This document shows, piece after piece, positions 9,201 through 18,832 of a stretch of 64,000 bases of DNA. Numbering within the stretch: position 1 is the first letter of the stretch; the number at the start of each line of letters is the position of its first letter. Position numbers and translations under genes: made by a program. The notes below the pieces were generated by a model. That model worked only from the letters and a program-made list of their open reading frames with translations, made no database searches and was not told the DNA's origin. Source of the stretch: Diplonema japonicum (lineage: Eukaryota; Euglenozoa; Diplonemea; Diplonemida; Diplonemidae). The stretch spans positions 248,001 through 312,000 of the forward strand of contig OZ025713.1 of the NCBI GenBank assembly GCA_964019335.1, read 5' to 3'.

Positions 9201-12200
9201 CACCACGCTTCGTGAGGCCGAAATCAAACAAAGAAAAGGCCACCTCCCTGTTGGACAGCCCTGTGATGAGCGCACCAGTGTCGATCAGAGCGGAGCAGCT
9301 GGGATCCGTCGCCACCTTCTTCAGCAGCTCTTTCGGGTCTCTTGTCACCTTTGTAACCGTCACCACCAAAGAGCTCGCCAGGGTGTTCACCATCTCTCCG
9401 TCGTCTCCTTCTGCGTACACGCACTCCCCCATCCCGTCAGGAAGGAGGTCGTTTGGCGTCCCAGAGAACCCAACCCTGCGAGAAGACATGAGGTCGGAAG
9501 CCAGCTCCTGACCAGAGGCAGACAGCTGCTTGATGGTTTTTGTCAAGACTTCCGAAAAAGCGCACTCGAACAGGAAGAACCTCATGGCCTCCCAGGAGTT
9601 TTGCAGATACTTCATCAGCACCTTCATCTGGTATGCGTCGTTGAGCTCTACAACAGCTAGCTGCCACATCTCAGAGCGCTGCAGGTTCTCTTCAGCTGTC
9701 TCCCCTTCGATTTTGCGTGGCTGGGTGTTGTTCCGCTTCCCAGCGAGGTATTCCCCGTCCCACGAGTAGCCCTTCACGCACACGCACTCTTGCTTCAACC
9801 AGCTCACGTACGTCATGGCGGCCTCCCTGGTCTGTGCTGGCTTCCGCTCATCCTCTTCGTAGCGCGCCTTCAGCGTGTTCAGAACAGCAAGCAGATCCCG
9901 GTCCCGCAGCCCCTCCTGCAGCATAGAGTGGATGGTGAGGCCGATCGCTATTTCGGGGTGTTGGAACTCGCTGTTCTGAGAGGGAGTATCCTTCCCAACG
10001 AACGGGACTGCAAGAAGCTGGCGGGATCGAGACATGCAAGGTTCCTCTTCGAGCGCCTTCTCCAGCTCCTCGCTTCGGAGGATCCCAAAACCCACACGGT
10101 GCACTTTCGAAAGACAGTGCGGGAGGAAGGTTCTGGCCCATTCATGGGCGAGGTTCAGCATCTTGGAGTCGGAGTCGCCACCAGTTGGTTTCAACTCCCC
10201 GACCCCATCTCTGATGTATTGAATAATCTCCTCCAGTGTCACCCCTGTCACGTAGTTCTTCACCCACTGGGACAGACTGGCGATGATGTGTGGCAGCAAG
10301 GCTGAATCATAGTACCTGCGGTCCAGTATCGCAAGGTGTGGGGTGCTCTGCAGCTTCCCCGCCTCCATTCCATCCTTCAGCGCTTTCTTCAGCTTCATGT
10401 AAATTTGCTGTGCTGAGGGCAACTCCGACAGCTCATGCCTGTCGTTGTTCTTGTAGGCGAAAACGAGCCCGAACAGGTACCAGGGCATCTTGTAGCGCAT
10501 TCCTTCGTACTTCCTGTCAGCCTCGCTTCTCGAGACCGTCAAGTCTATGGGGTGCTTGTCGCCCATTGGCCAGTTCAGCTCAGAGCGCAGTGGGTGCAGC
10601 ACCATGTCAACCTCGTCCAGCAGCATCTCGCTCCTCATCTGCAAGACCTCCAGAACCTTCGCCCCGCACCTTAGCTCTGTCTCGATGTCGGAACATTGAC
10701 GCGCGGCCATCCCCACTTCCTTTGTGCCCTGGATGGTAGACGCGAAGTAGGTGTGTACCTTTCTTGTCATGGAGAAGGTTTCCTTGTGCGCAGCGTGGTC
10801 GGCGTGCACCCTCGCGTCGAAGTCGAGCCTCTCAAAAAGCAAAACGTACTTCAGCAACAACGACTTCAACGCAGCGGGGTGGATCACCATCACTGACTTC
10901 GCGTCCACGGCGCGGTCCAACTTGTCGACAAGATTCTGCGTGATGACCGACGTGCGCTGGAAGTCAAACGACAGCACCGCCTTCGGCATAACAGGTGACG
11001 AGAAGCTGTCCAGCAGCACGGACTTTGAGAACTCCACCAGCGCCTTGGGAATGCAAACCACCACAAGCCTGCTCTTGCCGTTTACACAGTCCCCTTTCAG
11101 CAACGTGAGCAGGGGTGTTAGAACCGTCGTCTTCCCCTGCCCCATGATCATTTGATACACCATGGGGCGAGACTCTTGGATCGTCTCCATAAGCTTCACC
11201 TGCGACTCTCTTAGTAGAATGTTGCTCATGAACTCGAACACCATGTACCTTGGGTTCACAGACAATAACCGACCGTCGTACTCTTCCTTGACGTGGTGGC
11301 GTGCCGCCTTCACTTGCCGAGCCAGGTTCGCACCCATGAGGTGCCCGTTGCCTCCCTTTCTAACAGCGTCTCGCAAGGCGTCTAACGAAATGAGGCAGGA
11401 CCTCACATGCCCCACACGGGATTGATGGTACAGCCACTGCGCTGCTTCTTTCTTGACCTCTTGGTCGATGTGGTCCTCCTCCGAAAGGTACAGCCTCGCG
11501 ATCTTGGACATCCCCAAGTGTGGCTTGGTGCCGGCGATGCGTGCAATCAGTTCCTCGCGCGGGTTCACCTTCTCGATGATTCTGGCCTCGAGATTTTTGA
11601 TTTCTGCCTCATCCTTCGTCTTAAGCTCCTTCAATGTTTCCTCTATTTCGTTGAGTGCAGCGTTCGAGATGGTCCGAAGGAACGGTTCGCTGCGTTCCTG
11701 GCCCTTTCGCTCGTCGATGCTCTTCACGATCCTCTCTGCACCAACAACTTCTCTTGCGTGTTTCTGGAAGGTGTCCACCTCGTGGTTCAGACTCTCCTGC
11801 TTCTCACCGACATGCTCGTCGAGCAGCCGCAGGGGCTTCTGTATGTCGGGGCAGTCTCGCAACACGTGCCTGGCAGCTGATGTATCAGTGATCTTAGGGA
11901 GCACCTTCCACGTAATCACCTTATCCATCCCTTCCATGGTCTTCGCGTTCCTGAACGTATGGAACGCTGTGTCCACAACATCTTGGAGATCTGCAAAGTC
12001 TTGGAGTCTGAGCTTCTTCGTCGAGTGGCTGAGGTTGGGCTCCTTCTTATTGTTGTTGTTGTTGCGTATCTCGTCATTGTGCATTTCGATGGCATGCTTC
12101 ATCACGCTGGCCCTTTCAGGAGCAGCTTGTGAGGCCAATCCAAAATTTGGTAACCAACTAGCTGGACCCCCTTCTTTTTTGTGCGCTTCGTTTTCTTTCT

Positions 12201-15200
12201 CCTCTTTCTTCTGTGGCAGCTTCGGCAGCTTACCGGCAAAATCTGGTTTCGCACACAGTATCTTCTCCAACGACATGAGCCAGCTCAAGTTGATATTCAG
12301 ATTGATGACGCCCGAGTTGTAGAACATCAGTCTCGTCAGCAGAGATCCCAGCACGATCGGATTACTGTGGTCGCTTTCTACCACACCCGGGCTTTTCGTT
12401 CCTGTGAATATCTCATAAACGTACAAGGCGCTTATTCCCGTGGGGCTCCTGACAGCATTGTCTAGACTCACGAGAGACTCTTTCCCCACCCTTGACTCCA
12501 TGTCTTCTGTGTAAGCCAGGCTCGAGAAACTCACCAACGTGCTTTTTACCTCCGTGGGCCCTTTGCAGTCGTAGTGATCGTCTTGCGACGGGGCGTGCGG
12601 AACAGTCATGGTTACCTCCACACTGCTCTGTTTTACTTTCATGGCTTTCAACGCCTTCTCCCTGTTGCATAGCCTTTCGGACTTCTCCGGTACGTTCAGG
12701 AAGTGCAGCTCCTCATCTACGGTCAGAAGCAGCTCGCAGGTGACCCCTTGGCGCTTCATCACGTACTTCTCGAGCTCCTCGAGCAAGTCCCAGTCCAGCT
12801 CCGCAAACACTTGTGGGTTGCACACCTCCGCGATAGATATAGTCAGCTTCAGCCTGCACGCAACAGCATCTGGGGTGTCCATGTCCTCTGTCAGGGTGGT
12901 CACAACTCTCCGCAGCTGCATGGTATCCTCCTCATAGGTCACCTCCCCCAGCCTGGAAGCCATTTCGGCCACCAGCGTGTAGTTCCTCCTCAGAGTGAGG
13001 CACAGCATGAGATACAGGGTCGACGACGTCGTTGGCGTCTTCAAGAACGTGTGGCTGTGGTGAACCGGGTAGAAGTGGTGCCGCGCCCCTGACGACAGTT
13101 TCTCCACAAGCTCCGGTTCCGCCCTTCTGAATACCACCTGGATGGGCATTCTGCGGTCGACCCACGACAGCGCCTTGTCCACCGGCAAGGCCGCGGTGCT
13201 GGGCCTCAACGGCTCCGCAATCTTCGACGCGACCACAGCGAGCTCGCCGTTTTCCTTCTCCAGCAGCACGGTCCCACCGCCAAACTGTTCAAGGAGGGTT
13301 GCAGTTGAGGAGTCAACGGAGCTGGTGTTCAGGTAGTACCCTGCGTGCTGGTCGCAGTACAGTCTCTCGGATCTGGCCGTGAAGGAGAGGCGGAGGCGGG
13401 GGAGCTCGACCTTCGCCACCTCTTCGCCGTCCTCCTCAGTCGTGCACCACACCAAGATGTGGGAGAGGTTCTCAAGCCTAGTGAACTGCTGCACAAGGTC
13501 GACGGCTGTCGAGGTGGCGTCCATGAGGTTCATGAGGCTCCAGGTTACCTCCGCCCCGTCCATCGTCACGTGTGTTCTGAAGACTTCGGCGAACGGGCAC
13601 TTACTCAGGTTCACCTGGATTCGTGTCCCGTCTGTTTTGCTGAGCGGCTCACCTGTGATGTTGCTGCAGTCGTCGCTACTGTCGTTGTCGTCAGCAGATT
13701 GGTACATGCGGTACTGGTCCAGGAGGGCATCCGGAATCAAACCCTGCAACAGCCTTCTGGGAAGGTACATCATCCTCATCCTCCCCGACACATCGAAGAT
13801 CTGCAGGCTGGTGTCGGTTTGGAAGACGTCTTCCAAGGAACCTGCGCAAAGCGTCCACTCCTTGTCGTACCTGTAGTACCCCTGTCTGCACGAAGAGGTG
13901 GACTTATGGGGCGCGTGGTACGACATCACGGAGTCCGTAGTGAAGATCTGGCTCTTGTAGTACCTCCTCCCGCACGACACAACCTGGAACACATGCGTCA
14001 CGGGCGGGTTCTGTTTCACCACCACGTTGATAGCGTACTCCTTGTCGTCAACCTTCTTCACCCCTCCTAAGGAACAGCTGTTTTCCGTGTGCGACAGGTA
14101 CCGCAGGCTCATCGACATCAGCTCCATCAAGCCGCCAGTTTGGATCTCGCTGTTGATGCGGGTCTTCGCCCACACCGGACAGCCTTTTTCCCAGCTTAAG
14201 CTTAAGGAGACGCAGCCAAGCGCTTTTCGCAGAGCTTGTTCGTGCGGCTTCCTCGAACTGTCCTGCTGCCACAGGTGAATGTTGTACTCGCCCTCATCGG
14301 TTCCCAGAAGGCGGACCTTAGTACGGAACTCCGACTTCCCCAAGGCCGCACAGCGCATCCTTCCCTTCCCGAACATGTTCTCAAAGTCCGTGTCTTGCTG
14401 GATCTCGTCGGGGATCTTCCCCACGTCGTCCTTGTTCTGCGAACACGTCCCGTTGTTCAGGTTGATAAAGAGGTTGTCGGACGTGCTTGTTATGCGGCGC
14501 AACCACGCAGCGTAGTTTTCCCCTTCCAAGGCTTTCGCCTTTACGTCGGCCAGAGCCTTCATCTCCCTGTCAGAGCCTTCCTCCTCTTGGGCGAAGTCGT
14601 GGTAGACCCCCTGCATGGAGTGTACCTCCTTCCAACTTGGCAGCTGCGACCAGTCCACATCTGACTCATTCTCCGGCCGCGTGCTCGTTGCAGCCCACTT
14701 CCCGGATGTGAGCGCCTTCTTCCTCGTCGTTTCATCGTCCATCGCTCGGTGCAGCGGCCTCCTCATTGTCTCGAAGACGTCGCATAGCTCTACCTCCGCG
14801 ATCCCGATGTCGCTCGCGCCCCACATATGGTAGGTCGTGATGTACAGCTTCGCCGCCACAATCGCCTGCGCCACCCACGGCCTCTCTCTGAAGCTCTCAT
14901 CCGTGTTCCCCTGGAAGATCAGGGCAATGTGTGCGTGGAGCTTGCAAGCTGCCTCTACCGTCCTCTGCTTCTCCGCCTGGCGCACCCACTGCTGCAGCCT
15001 GATGTAGCAGCGATCCTCGAGTTCCTCGACCAGGGCTTTCAGCCCTTCCTCCAGCTTCTGGCAATGGGTGGGGGATGACAAGTACGCCTTTTGCAAACCT
15101 CGCACCATTCGGGAGACGTCCTCTGTTTCCTCTGCCTTCAGTGCGGCAACAAGGTACCTTAGGTACCGTACCACCCTGCACACCAACCTGATGACGTACA

Positions 15201-18200
15201 GGATCACATCGGTGCTGGTGCTGCTGAATCTCGCGGTACACTTCTCTTGTGCGATGGTCAGGAGCTGGAGGCACGCTCGCAAGGGGATCTCGGGCGACTT
15301 GCACAGCTCGTCGAAGAGGAGCCCCGACGGCGTCCGCAGGTGGTCGCGGGTTTCCGCAGGGATCACCTTGGGGAGTTCCCTTTCCGTGGGGGGCGCCCAG
15401 GTGCCGGGTTCGAACAGCGCGGCGTCAAGCACATTTTGCAGTGCCTTGCTTGAGAGGCACTGCAGACGCTCGTGGCACCCGAACCATGTCAACAGCAGGA
15501 GAATGCGGATGTTGGGTGCGGTTAGGTACGAGAGAAGCTGCTCGCTGTCCTGCTTCCCGAGCATGTTGCCAAAGGTCGGAGGGTGCTCCACGTACAGCAC
15601 ATCTTCCTCGGTCTTGACGTCCACGTTGTCGGTCAGCATTGCAGGGGACGCGTGCGAGATGTCTCTTTTCGCTCCTGTTTTCCCCATAAACACCTCCCTG
15701 ATCGTCCCGAACAGCTTCTTCGCCTTCTTCGCGATTCCGCCGGCTTTCGGGGGGCACTTGGCGCCGTTCAACTTCCAACCCCGGAATCCCGTTGCAGTGA
15801 GTGTGTCGTGCTGGCCTGACATAAGCCGCCCGTTCGCTTCACGGTTCCCTGTCTCGTACGTCCATTGCAAGTTCACGTCGGACGCCTTGTAGGGCCGGTT
15901 GGGGTCGCACGGCGGGAGGGAATCGGCTATTTCGGTGAGCATGAGGTTCATGAGGAAGGTGGCGTCGCGCAGCATCACCACCTCGGGGCACACCTCAATC
16001 AGCCACGGGTCCAAACCGGTCAGCGCCGCAGGGACGTTCACATTGTCGTCCCCGCGACCGCAAGCCAGCGACAGCTGGGTAACGAACTCTTCCTCGGAGG
16101 TGCCGACCCGCATCTCGTCGAGCTTGAACAGCACATTGGACTCAGGAACCCCCCTTGACGTCCACGTCCAGTAGTCCAGCACCCGCGTCCTCGCAGCCGC
16201 GAGCTCCGGCGAGTACAAAACGATGTCCTGCGTCTTCACTGCGAAGTCCACAGTGCAAGGCACATACTTTGCTATTGGTGCCTGGTGAGCCGACCCCGGG
16301 AAGCACGCCATCTCCCCGCTGTAGTGCTGAGAGAAGACAGTCTCCCTGTCGGGAATGCAGTCCGTCGGCTTTGCCCTGCACAGGTAGTCCATCAGCACCA
16401 GGATCACGTTCGACACTATTATACGCAACCCGTCCAGTTCCCTGCCAGCGAGGCTGAACGCGACCGCTGCAAAGCACTTTGCCAGCAGGTCCAGCTGGCG
16501 CAGCAGCATCTGTTGAGTCGAGTACGTCAGCACATCGGGGCGCCAGAAGCTGCAAAAAGCCTGCGTGTTGTCGCCGCTCGATTCGACGTTGTTCGGGAAT
16601 GGTATGACCCGCAGGAAGACGTGCTGCAGCAGGGCAAGGCTCAGGTGTACCTGGTTGGGGATCTGCTTGTGCTGAGAAGAGTACAGGTTCACGGCGGTCA
16701 GAGTCTCCTTTAACACATGGACGCAGTCCTCAGGGGACCCCACCGTCTCCTTGATCCGTACTGTGTTGATGGGAAGCAATATCCTGGGCTTTTCGTTCTT
16801 TCCCGCCGCATCTTCGAGGTCGTACTGGTTCCTGTTCAGGGTGTCAAAGTCGTGATGCACACAGGACCCCTTCTCTAGAAGCAGGGAATTTGTCCCGCAC
16901 GACGGAGGTGGGAGCACGGAAGCCGCTTGCGCTGCCGCAGTCACTGGCTTCATATTGATCTTGGCCTCCTCTATGGTGTCGAGGATGGCGAGGAGCTGCT
17001 TCTTCCGACTCGCGTCCCTTTCAGCGCACTCGTTGAGCTTCTTTGCGACCTGCCTTCCCGCCAGTCTTGCAGTGTACAGCTCAGAGGACGTGGAAAGCTT
17101 CGACACCGCCGTCTGAAGGACGGACAGCCGCACAGCCACCTCCAACCCCTTCCCTCTTTCGTCGCCGCAAGACATCGCGGTCGACCAGCGCAAGGCGGCA
17201 ACAGTGGTTAGAACGTAGGACCGGTCGCCACCGATGGGCAGGCGCTGCCACCACGTGTGGTTCCCTGAGAAACGGTGGCAGGGGTGGGCTCGTGTCATGG
17301 CGGGGACGAGGTACTCGTACAGATAGTTCACCCCCTTGGAACCATAGGACTTGTTGAAGAAAGGAAGCCCCACAAAATACCACAGCCAAGATGAGGTCAG
17401 AATGGGGGAGCTGACGAGGTGCGGGGGTGCGTACGGCATGCGGTGCATGGGTTCCGAGGCGTCTTCGGACGCACCGTCGATGAAGCCTTCGTGGTACTTC
17501 TTCACCCCTTCAGACATGTTCACAACGGCAAGCTGGAAGTAGTCACGGCTGACTTTGTACAGGACGAGGAATGCCATGTGCGCCTCGTCGTCAGCCGAGA
17601 CCTGCTTGGGCTGCTTACCCCTCCAGAAGACGGGTACGAGGAAGGATTCCCCTGTGGGGAGCTGGCTAATCTCAAATTGAAGAAAAAAGATTGCCTCGAA
17701 TAAATTGCTGTGAAAGTCTGCTGTATCAGCACGGGAAGCTGCCATAAGCAAGTCTAAATATTTAATGGGGATTCTGAGTATCGAGCTAGCTTTGGTTAGG
17801 TCATCCCCAGAGGGGGATGCGCTAGTAGCAGACCTCAGATGTTCAAGAGTTGAGCGAACACGAGAAAGAATCCCAAGGGATTCCTGAAAAATATTTTGAT
17901 ACTCCGAGTCTGAGTGCGTGGTTTTCTTTGGCGGCACGTTCGTCACGCAGTAAGCAAGGAATTCCTCCCTCGTCTGTCTAGCCGGGATGCTGCTGTCTAA
18001 TAACAGGTCCTGACACATCGGCTGGTGCAGCAATGAAAACGTTGTTTCTGGCGCTACAAGAAACCCCTTCTCCGCCTTCTTCTCTCCGCCACTTACCTTG
18101 TACTCCGGCTCAGTGACGGCCACCACAACTGTTTCTTTTTTTTCTCGCTTTCCCATACACACGCTGCATATGTTGTTCCTATTCCTGCACTTCGCGCAGA

Positions 18201-18270
18201 AGTCATTTCCGCAATCCGCACAGTTCTTTGTGCTCGCAATGCCCCCCACGTTGCAGTTGTAGCAAACCAT
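6280..18270 (-). CDS. Giant DUF3638/DUF3645-type ATPase-like protein with N-terminal zinc motifs and C-terminal EF-hand-like segment
   Basis: A single 3996-residue reading frame. Residues 1-40 hold four CxxC pairs (C3/6, C18/21, C26/29, C36/39), a likely zinc-ribbon or FYVE/RING-like module. Around residue 2376 is MGQGKTTVLTPLL, a Walker A-like P-loop, and near 2552 is LLDEVDMVLHPL, an acidic Walker B-like motif. FSGTPNDLLPDG lies near 2934 and YRMRGIGKGQTLEVF soon after. This order is that of the DUF3638-DUF3645 family of very large eukaryotic proteins, often annotated as ubiquitinyl hydrolase-like or helicase-like without proven function. An acidic Glu-rich stretch is near 3270. Residues about 3615-3635 contain DQKGNGTLTQDDV, an EF-hand-type loop. 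The start is supported by the immediate Cys pair and by an upstream T/C tract and AG (18319-18389). An ATP-driven, calcium-tuned role is inference. Confidence 0.85.
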   Translation of the reverse strand: MVCYNCNVGGIASTKNCADCGNDFCAKCRNRNNICSVCMGKREKKETVVVAVTEPEYKVSGGEKKAEKGFLVAPETTFSLLHQPMCQDLLLDSSIPARQTREEFLAYCVTNVPPKKTTHSDSEYQNIFQESLGILSRVRSTLEHLRSATSASPSGDDLTKASSILRIPIKYLDLLMAASRADTADFHSNLFEAIFFLQFEISQLPTGESFLVPVFWRGKQPKQVSADDEAHMAFLVLYKVSRDYFQLAVVNMSEGVKKYHEGFIDGASEDASEPMHRMPYAPPHLVSSPILTSSWLWYFVGLPFFNKSYGSKGVNYLYEYLVPAMTRAHPCHRFSGNHTWWQRLPIGGDRSYVLTTVAALRWSTAMSCGDERGKGLEVAVRLSVLQTAVSKLSTSSELYTARLAGRQVAKKLNECAERDASRKKQLLAILDTIEEAKINMKPVTAAAQAASVLPPPSCGTNSLLLEKGSCVHHDFDTLNRNQYDLEDAAGKNEKPRILLPINTVRIKETVGSPEDCVHVLKETLTAVNLYSSQHKQIPNQVHLSLALLQHVFLRVIPFPNNVESSGDNTQAFCSFWRPDVLTYSTQQMLLRQLDLLAKCFAAVAFSLAGRELDGLRIIVSNVILVLMDYLCRAKPTDCIPDRETVFSQHYSGEMACFPGSAHQAPIAKYVPCTVDFAVKTQDIVLYSPELAAARTRVLDYWTWTSRGVPESNVLFKLDEMRVGTSEEEFVTQLSLACGRGDDNVNVPAALTGLDPWLIEVCPEVVMLRDATFLMNLMLTEIADSLPPCDPNRPYKASDVNLQWTYETGNREANGRLMSGQHDTLTATGFRGWKLNGAKCPPKAGGIAKKAKKLFGTIREVFMGKTGAKRDISHASPAMLTDNVDVKTEEDVLYVEHPPTFGNMLGKQDSEQLLSYLTAPNIRILLLLTWFGCHERLQCLSSKALQNVLDAALFEPGTWAPPTERELPKVIPAETRDHLRTPSGLLFDELCKSPEIPLRACLQLLTIAQEKCTARFSSTSTDVILYVIRLVCRVVRYLRYLVAALKAEETEDVSRMVRGLQKAYLSSPTHCQKLEEGLKALVEELEDRCYIRLQQWVRQAEKQRTVEAACKLHAHIALIFQGNTDESFRERPWVAQAIVAAKLYITTYHMWGASDIGIAEVELCDVFETMRRPLHRAMDDETTRKKALTSGKWAATSTRPENESDVDWSQLPSWKEVHSMQGVYHDFAQEEEGSDREMKALADVKAKALEGENYAAWLRRITSTSDNLFINLNNGTCSQNKDDVGKIPDEIQQDTDFENMFGKGRMRCAALGKSEFRTKVRLLGTDEGEYNIHLWQQDSSRKPHEQALRKALGCVSLSLSWEKGCPVWAKTRINSEIQTGGLMELMSMSLRYLSHTENSCSLGGVKKVDDKEYAINVVVKQNPPVTHVFQVVSCGRRYYKSQIFTTDSVMSYHAPHKSTSSCRQGYYRYDKEWTLCAGSLEDVFQTDTSLQIFDVSGRMRMMYLPRRLLQGLIPDALLDQYRMYQSADDNDSSDDCSNITGEPLSKTDGTRIQVNLSKCPFAEVFRTHVTMDGAEVTWSLMNLMDATSTAVDLVQQFTRLENLSHILVWCTTEEDGEEVAKVELPRLRLSFTARSERLYCDQHAGYYLNTSSVDSSTATLLEQFGGGTVLLEKENGELAVVASKIAEPLRPSTAALPVDKALSWVDRRMPIQVVFRRAEPELVEKLSSGARHHFYPVHHSHTFLKTPTTSSTLYLMLCLTLRRNYTLVAEMASRLGEVTYEEDTMQLRRVVTTLTEDMDTPDAVACRLKLTISIAEVCNPQVFAELDWDLLEELEKYVMKRQGVTCELLLTVDEELHFLNVPEKSERLCNREKALKAMKVKQSSVEVTMTVPHAPSQDDHYDCKGPTEVKSTLVSFSSLAYTEDMESRVGKESLVSLDNAVRSPTGISALYVYEIFTGTKSPGVVESDHSNPIVLGSLLTRLMFYNSGVINLNINLSWLMSLEKILCAKPDFAGKLPKLPQKKEEKENEAHKKEGGPASWLPNFGLASQAAPERASVMKHAIEMHNDEIRNNNNNKKEPNLSHSTKKLRLQDFADLQDVVDTAFHTFRNAKTMEGMDKVITWKVLPKITDTSAARHVLRDCPDIQKPLRLLDEHVGEKQESLNHEVDTFQKHAREVVGAERIVKSIDERKGQERSEPFLRTISNAALNEIEETLKELKTKDEAEIKNLEARIIEKVNPREELIARIAGTKPHLGMSKIARLYLSEEDHIDQEVKKEAAQWLYHQSRVGHVRSCLISLDALRDAVRKGGNGHLMGANLARQVKAARHHVKEEYDGRLLSVNPRYMVFEFMSNILLRESQVKLMETIQESRPMVYQMIMGQGKTTVLTPLLTLLKGDCVNGKSRLVVVCIPKALVEFSKSVLLDSFSSPVMPKAVLSFDFQRTSVITQNLVDKLDRAVDAKSVMVIHPAALKSLLLKYVLLFERLDFDARVHADHAAHKETFSMTRKVHTYFASTIQGTKEVGMAARQCSDIETELRCGAKVLEVLQMRSEMLLDEVDMVLHPLRSELNWPMGDKHPIDLTVSRSEADRKYEGMRYKMPWYLFGLVFAYKNNDRHELSELPSAQQIYMKLKKALKDGMEAGKLQSTPHLAILDRRYYDSALLPHIIASLSQWVKNYVTGVTLEEIIQYIRDGVGELKPTGGDSDSKMLNLAHEWARTFLPHCLSKVHRVGFGILRSEELEKALEEEPCMSRSRQLLAVPFVGKDTPSQNSEFQHPEIAIGLTIHSMLQEGLRDRDLLAVLNTLKARYEEDERKPAQTREAAMTYVSWLKQECVCVKGYSWDGEYLAGKRNNTQPRKIEGETAEENLQRSEMWQLAVVELNDAYQMKVLMKYLQNSWEAMRFFLFECAFSEVLTKTIKQLSASGQELASDLMSSRRVGFSGTPNDLLPDGMGECVYAEGDDGEMVNTLASSLVVTVTKVTRDPKELLKKVATDPSCSALIDTGALITGLSNREVAFSLFDFGLTKRGVVYLDCDDRRMVLLKSSGGRYRDLPLKQSGLPLADRFTFYDHIHTTGMDIPQSPSSKACLTISQNMVFRDYAQGAYRMRGIGKGQTLEVFLPEDVSQLIPAVFDSGCDRMDLLMWLLKNGIASEKAQRSLLAKQLLAHLWKEKAFRKLGMEAAVEERKPAVRLLQESVTVDLSNQLKRPGSEQERLKTELKRIRGCNDALIMLGDAEGVRADEIVASAGICEESTATGVDRTQVSEAEAEQTQQQQTVRHAENEMDEDAENEEETEAVPEMADQLQYIRSGPPIHRWRIETLKEASGDQFHPLCKFPLERETLSFPPFLLSSKNFILKQSFFTTEPKRLKNVSTYLEWIPVPDTLNTMDDLSMGADRQTELKNTFKLYTTNRKDAITKNALESLLLKMELKVAAEAIMELEDMVTFSEFAKLVSSMKNLRLMKNRYMVALSLEEAEHIRALMLTDAMRDIPIALHVLHVRACLETSIVQTTKAYDAFKKQKMQGIDENHERAAEACFKFFDCQGNQKTPDMLWVLRLLKDDPITRRRTFYVSNKSMRRRPKVPWAQQPVAMVLTEEAEYSMLQVNSVISKFKMAMLVNGDLEDPNALFDALDQKGNGTLTQDDVMAGVRWLGLSRGHNDAWAKSVSKVFQQLTKSNKQDSVLTRELVKKHFAITPEEKRELLEMVGKGCTMYKTGAAPKPVSGAQKEQTTTVEPMKNIPDLISSNRRFRIDAVFASYNEKWNSTGTACDACTSVWSANLDTGSLTAKNARLLRFGDYVRPSLNEPTRTDKCVNLASQNLQKMVSLPCKVWQITDDSSYWFAKNKEIDAWIAPRFPHPTGYSLCWQLQTANPLFLWEPLPPNEDFVAGGVVATTTPTPPPLDYVRCVPKNWCRGSAEDPSTARLVIWKELSRSASPVQISADPALGLCWKADIRDTISVKTVLQGMRPMPGKCGLVHSAHSNFPDGRRMFSDTTVAMPPAEGKQ

Positions 18271-18318
18271 TTCTTCTTAAGATATGACAAACAAAAAAGA
18301 AGTAGTGGAGATGCTTCC

Positions 18319-18389
18319 CTGTGTTGCGGATAAATGTTTAACGGGGGGAAAAAAAAGAATAGGGGGAAAAAAAAAAAGAAGGGAGGGAA
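18319..18389 (-). promoter_or_regulatory. Polypyrimidine tract and AG upstream of the giant gene
   Basis: On the sense strand two T8-11 runs with C-rich borders (18343-18389) are followed by the first AG at 18320-18319, about 49 nt before the ATG at 18270. This fits a spliced-leader acceptor and supports the chosen start. Confidence 0.4.
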
Positions 18390-18832
18390 AGTCCTTTCAC
18401 CAACTAAAGGGGTGAGAGGGAGGGGTGCACGCCTGACCGTGCGGGGTGGCCGTCATAGTACAAGGCAACTCCTTGTCAAATTTCCGTCTCACGATTCGGT
18501 TCGCAAGCAGAGAAGAGAAACATCAGAAAACACGAATTTATCGCCGGGGGGGGGGGGGGGGGGGGTATGGTAGTCCTTTAATCCCGTTAGGAACGGAAAC
18601 ATTCAAAAAAAAAAAAATACACATTTTCTAAACACACATTTTCTTTTTCGCTCCCTTCTGAAAGAGGCGACCCACCATCAACATCCCAGCTTTTGAGGGG
18701 GGGCATGGTAGTTAGGGTCAAACACCACATTACAAGGAAAGGGCACTGCGCAACGCCCCCCTTTCAAAAAAAAAAACACACACACACACACTTCACTCTT
18801 TTTTTTTTTTTTTTTCCTTCTTTTTCCTTCTT
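18390..18832. other. Intergenic with G20 run and CA microsatellite
   Basis: No gene seen. Contains G20 at 18546-18565, A-runs near 18605 and 18768, (CA)n at 18776-18791 and a T-run before the 3' end of the surface-protein gene. Short frames across it depend on homopolymers. Confidence 0.6.

Noticed and set aside
11453-12322. Plus-strand frame of 289 codons inside the giant gene
   Set aside because: Antisense shadow of a long GC-rich coding region; composition is Ser/Phe-rich nonsense.
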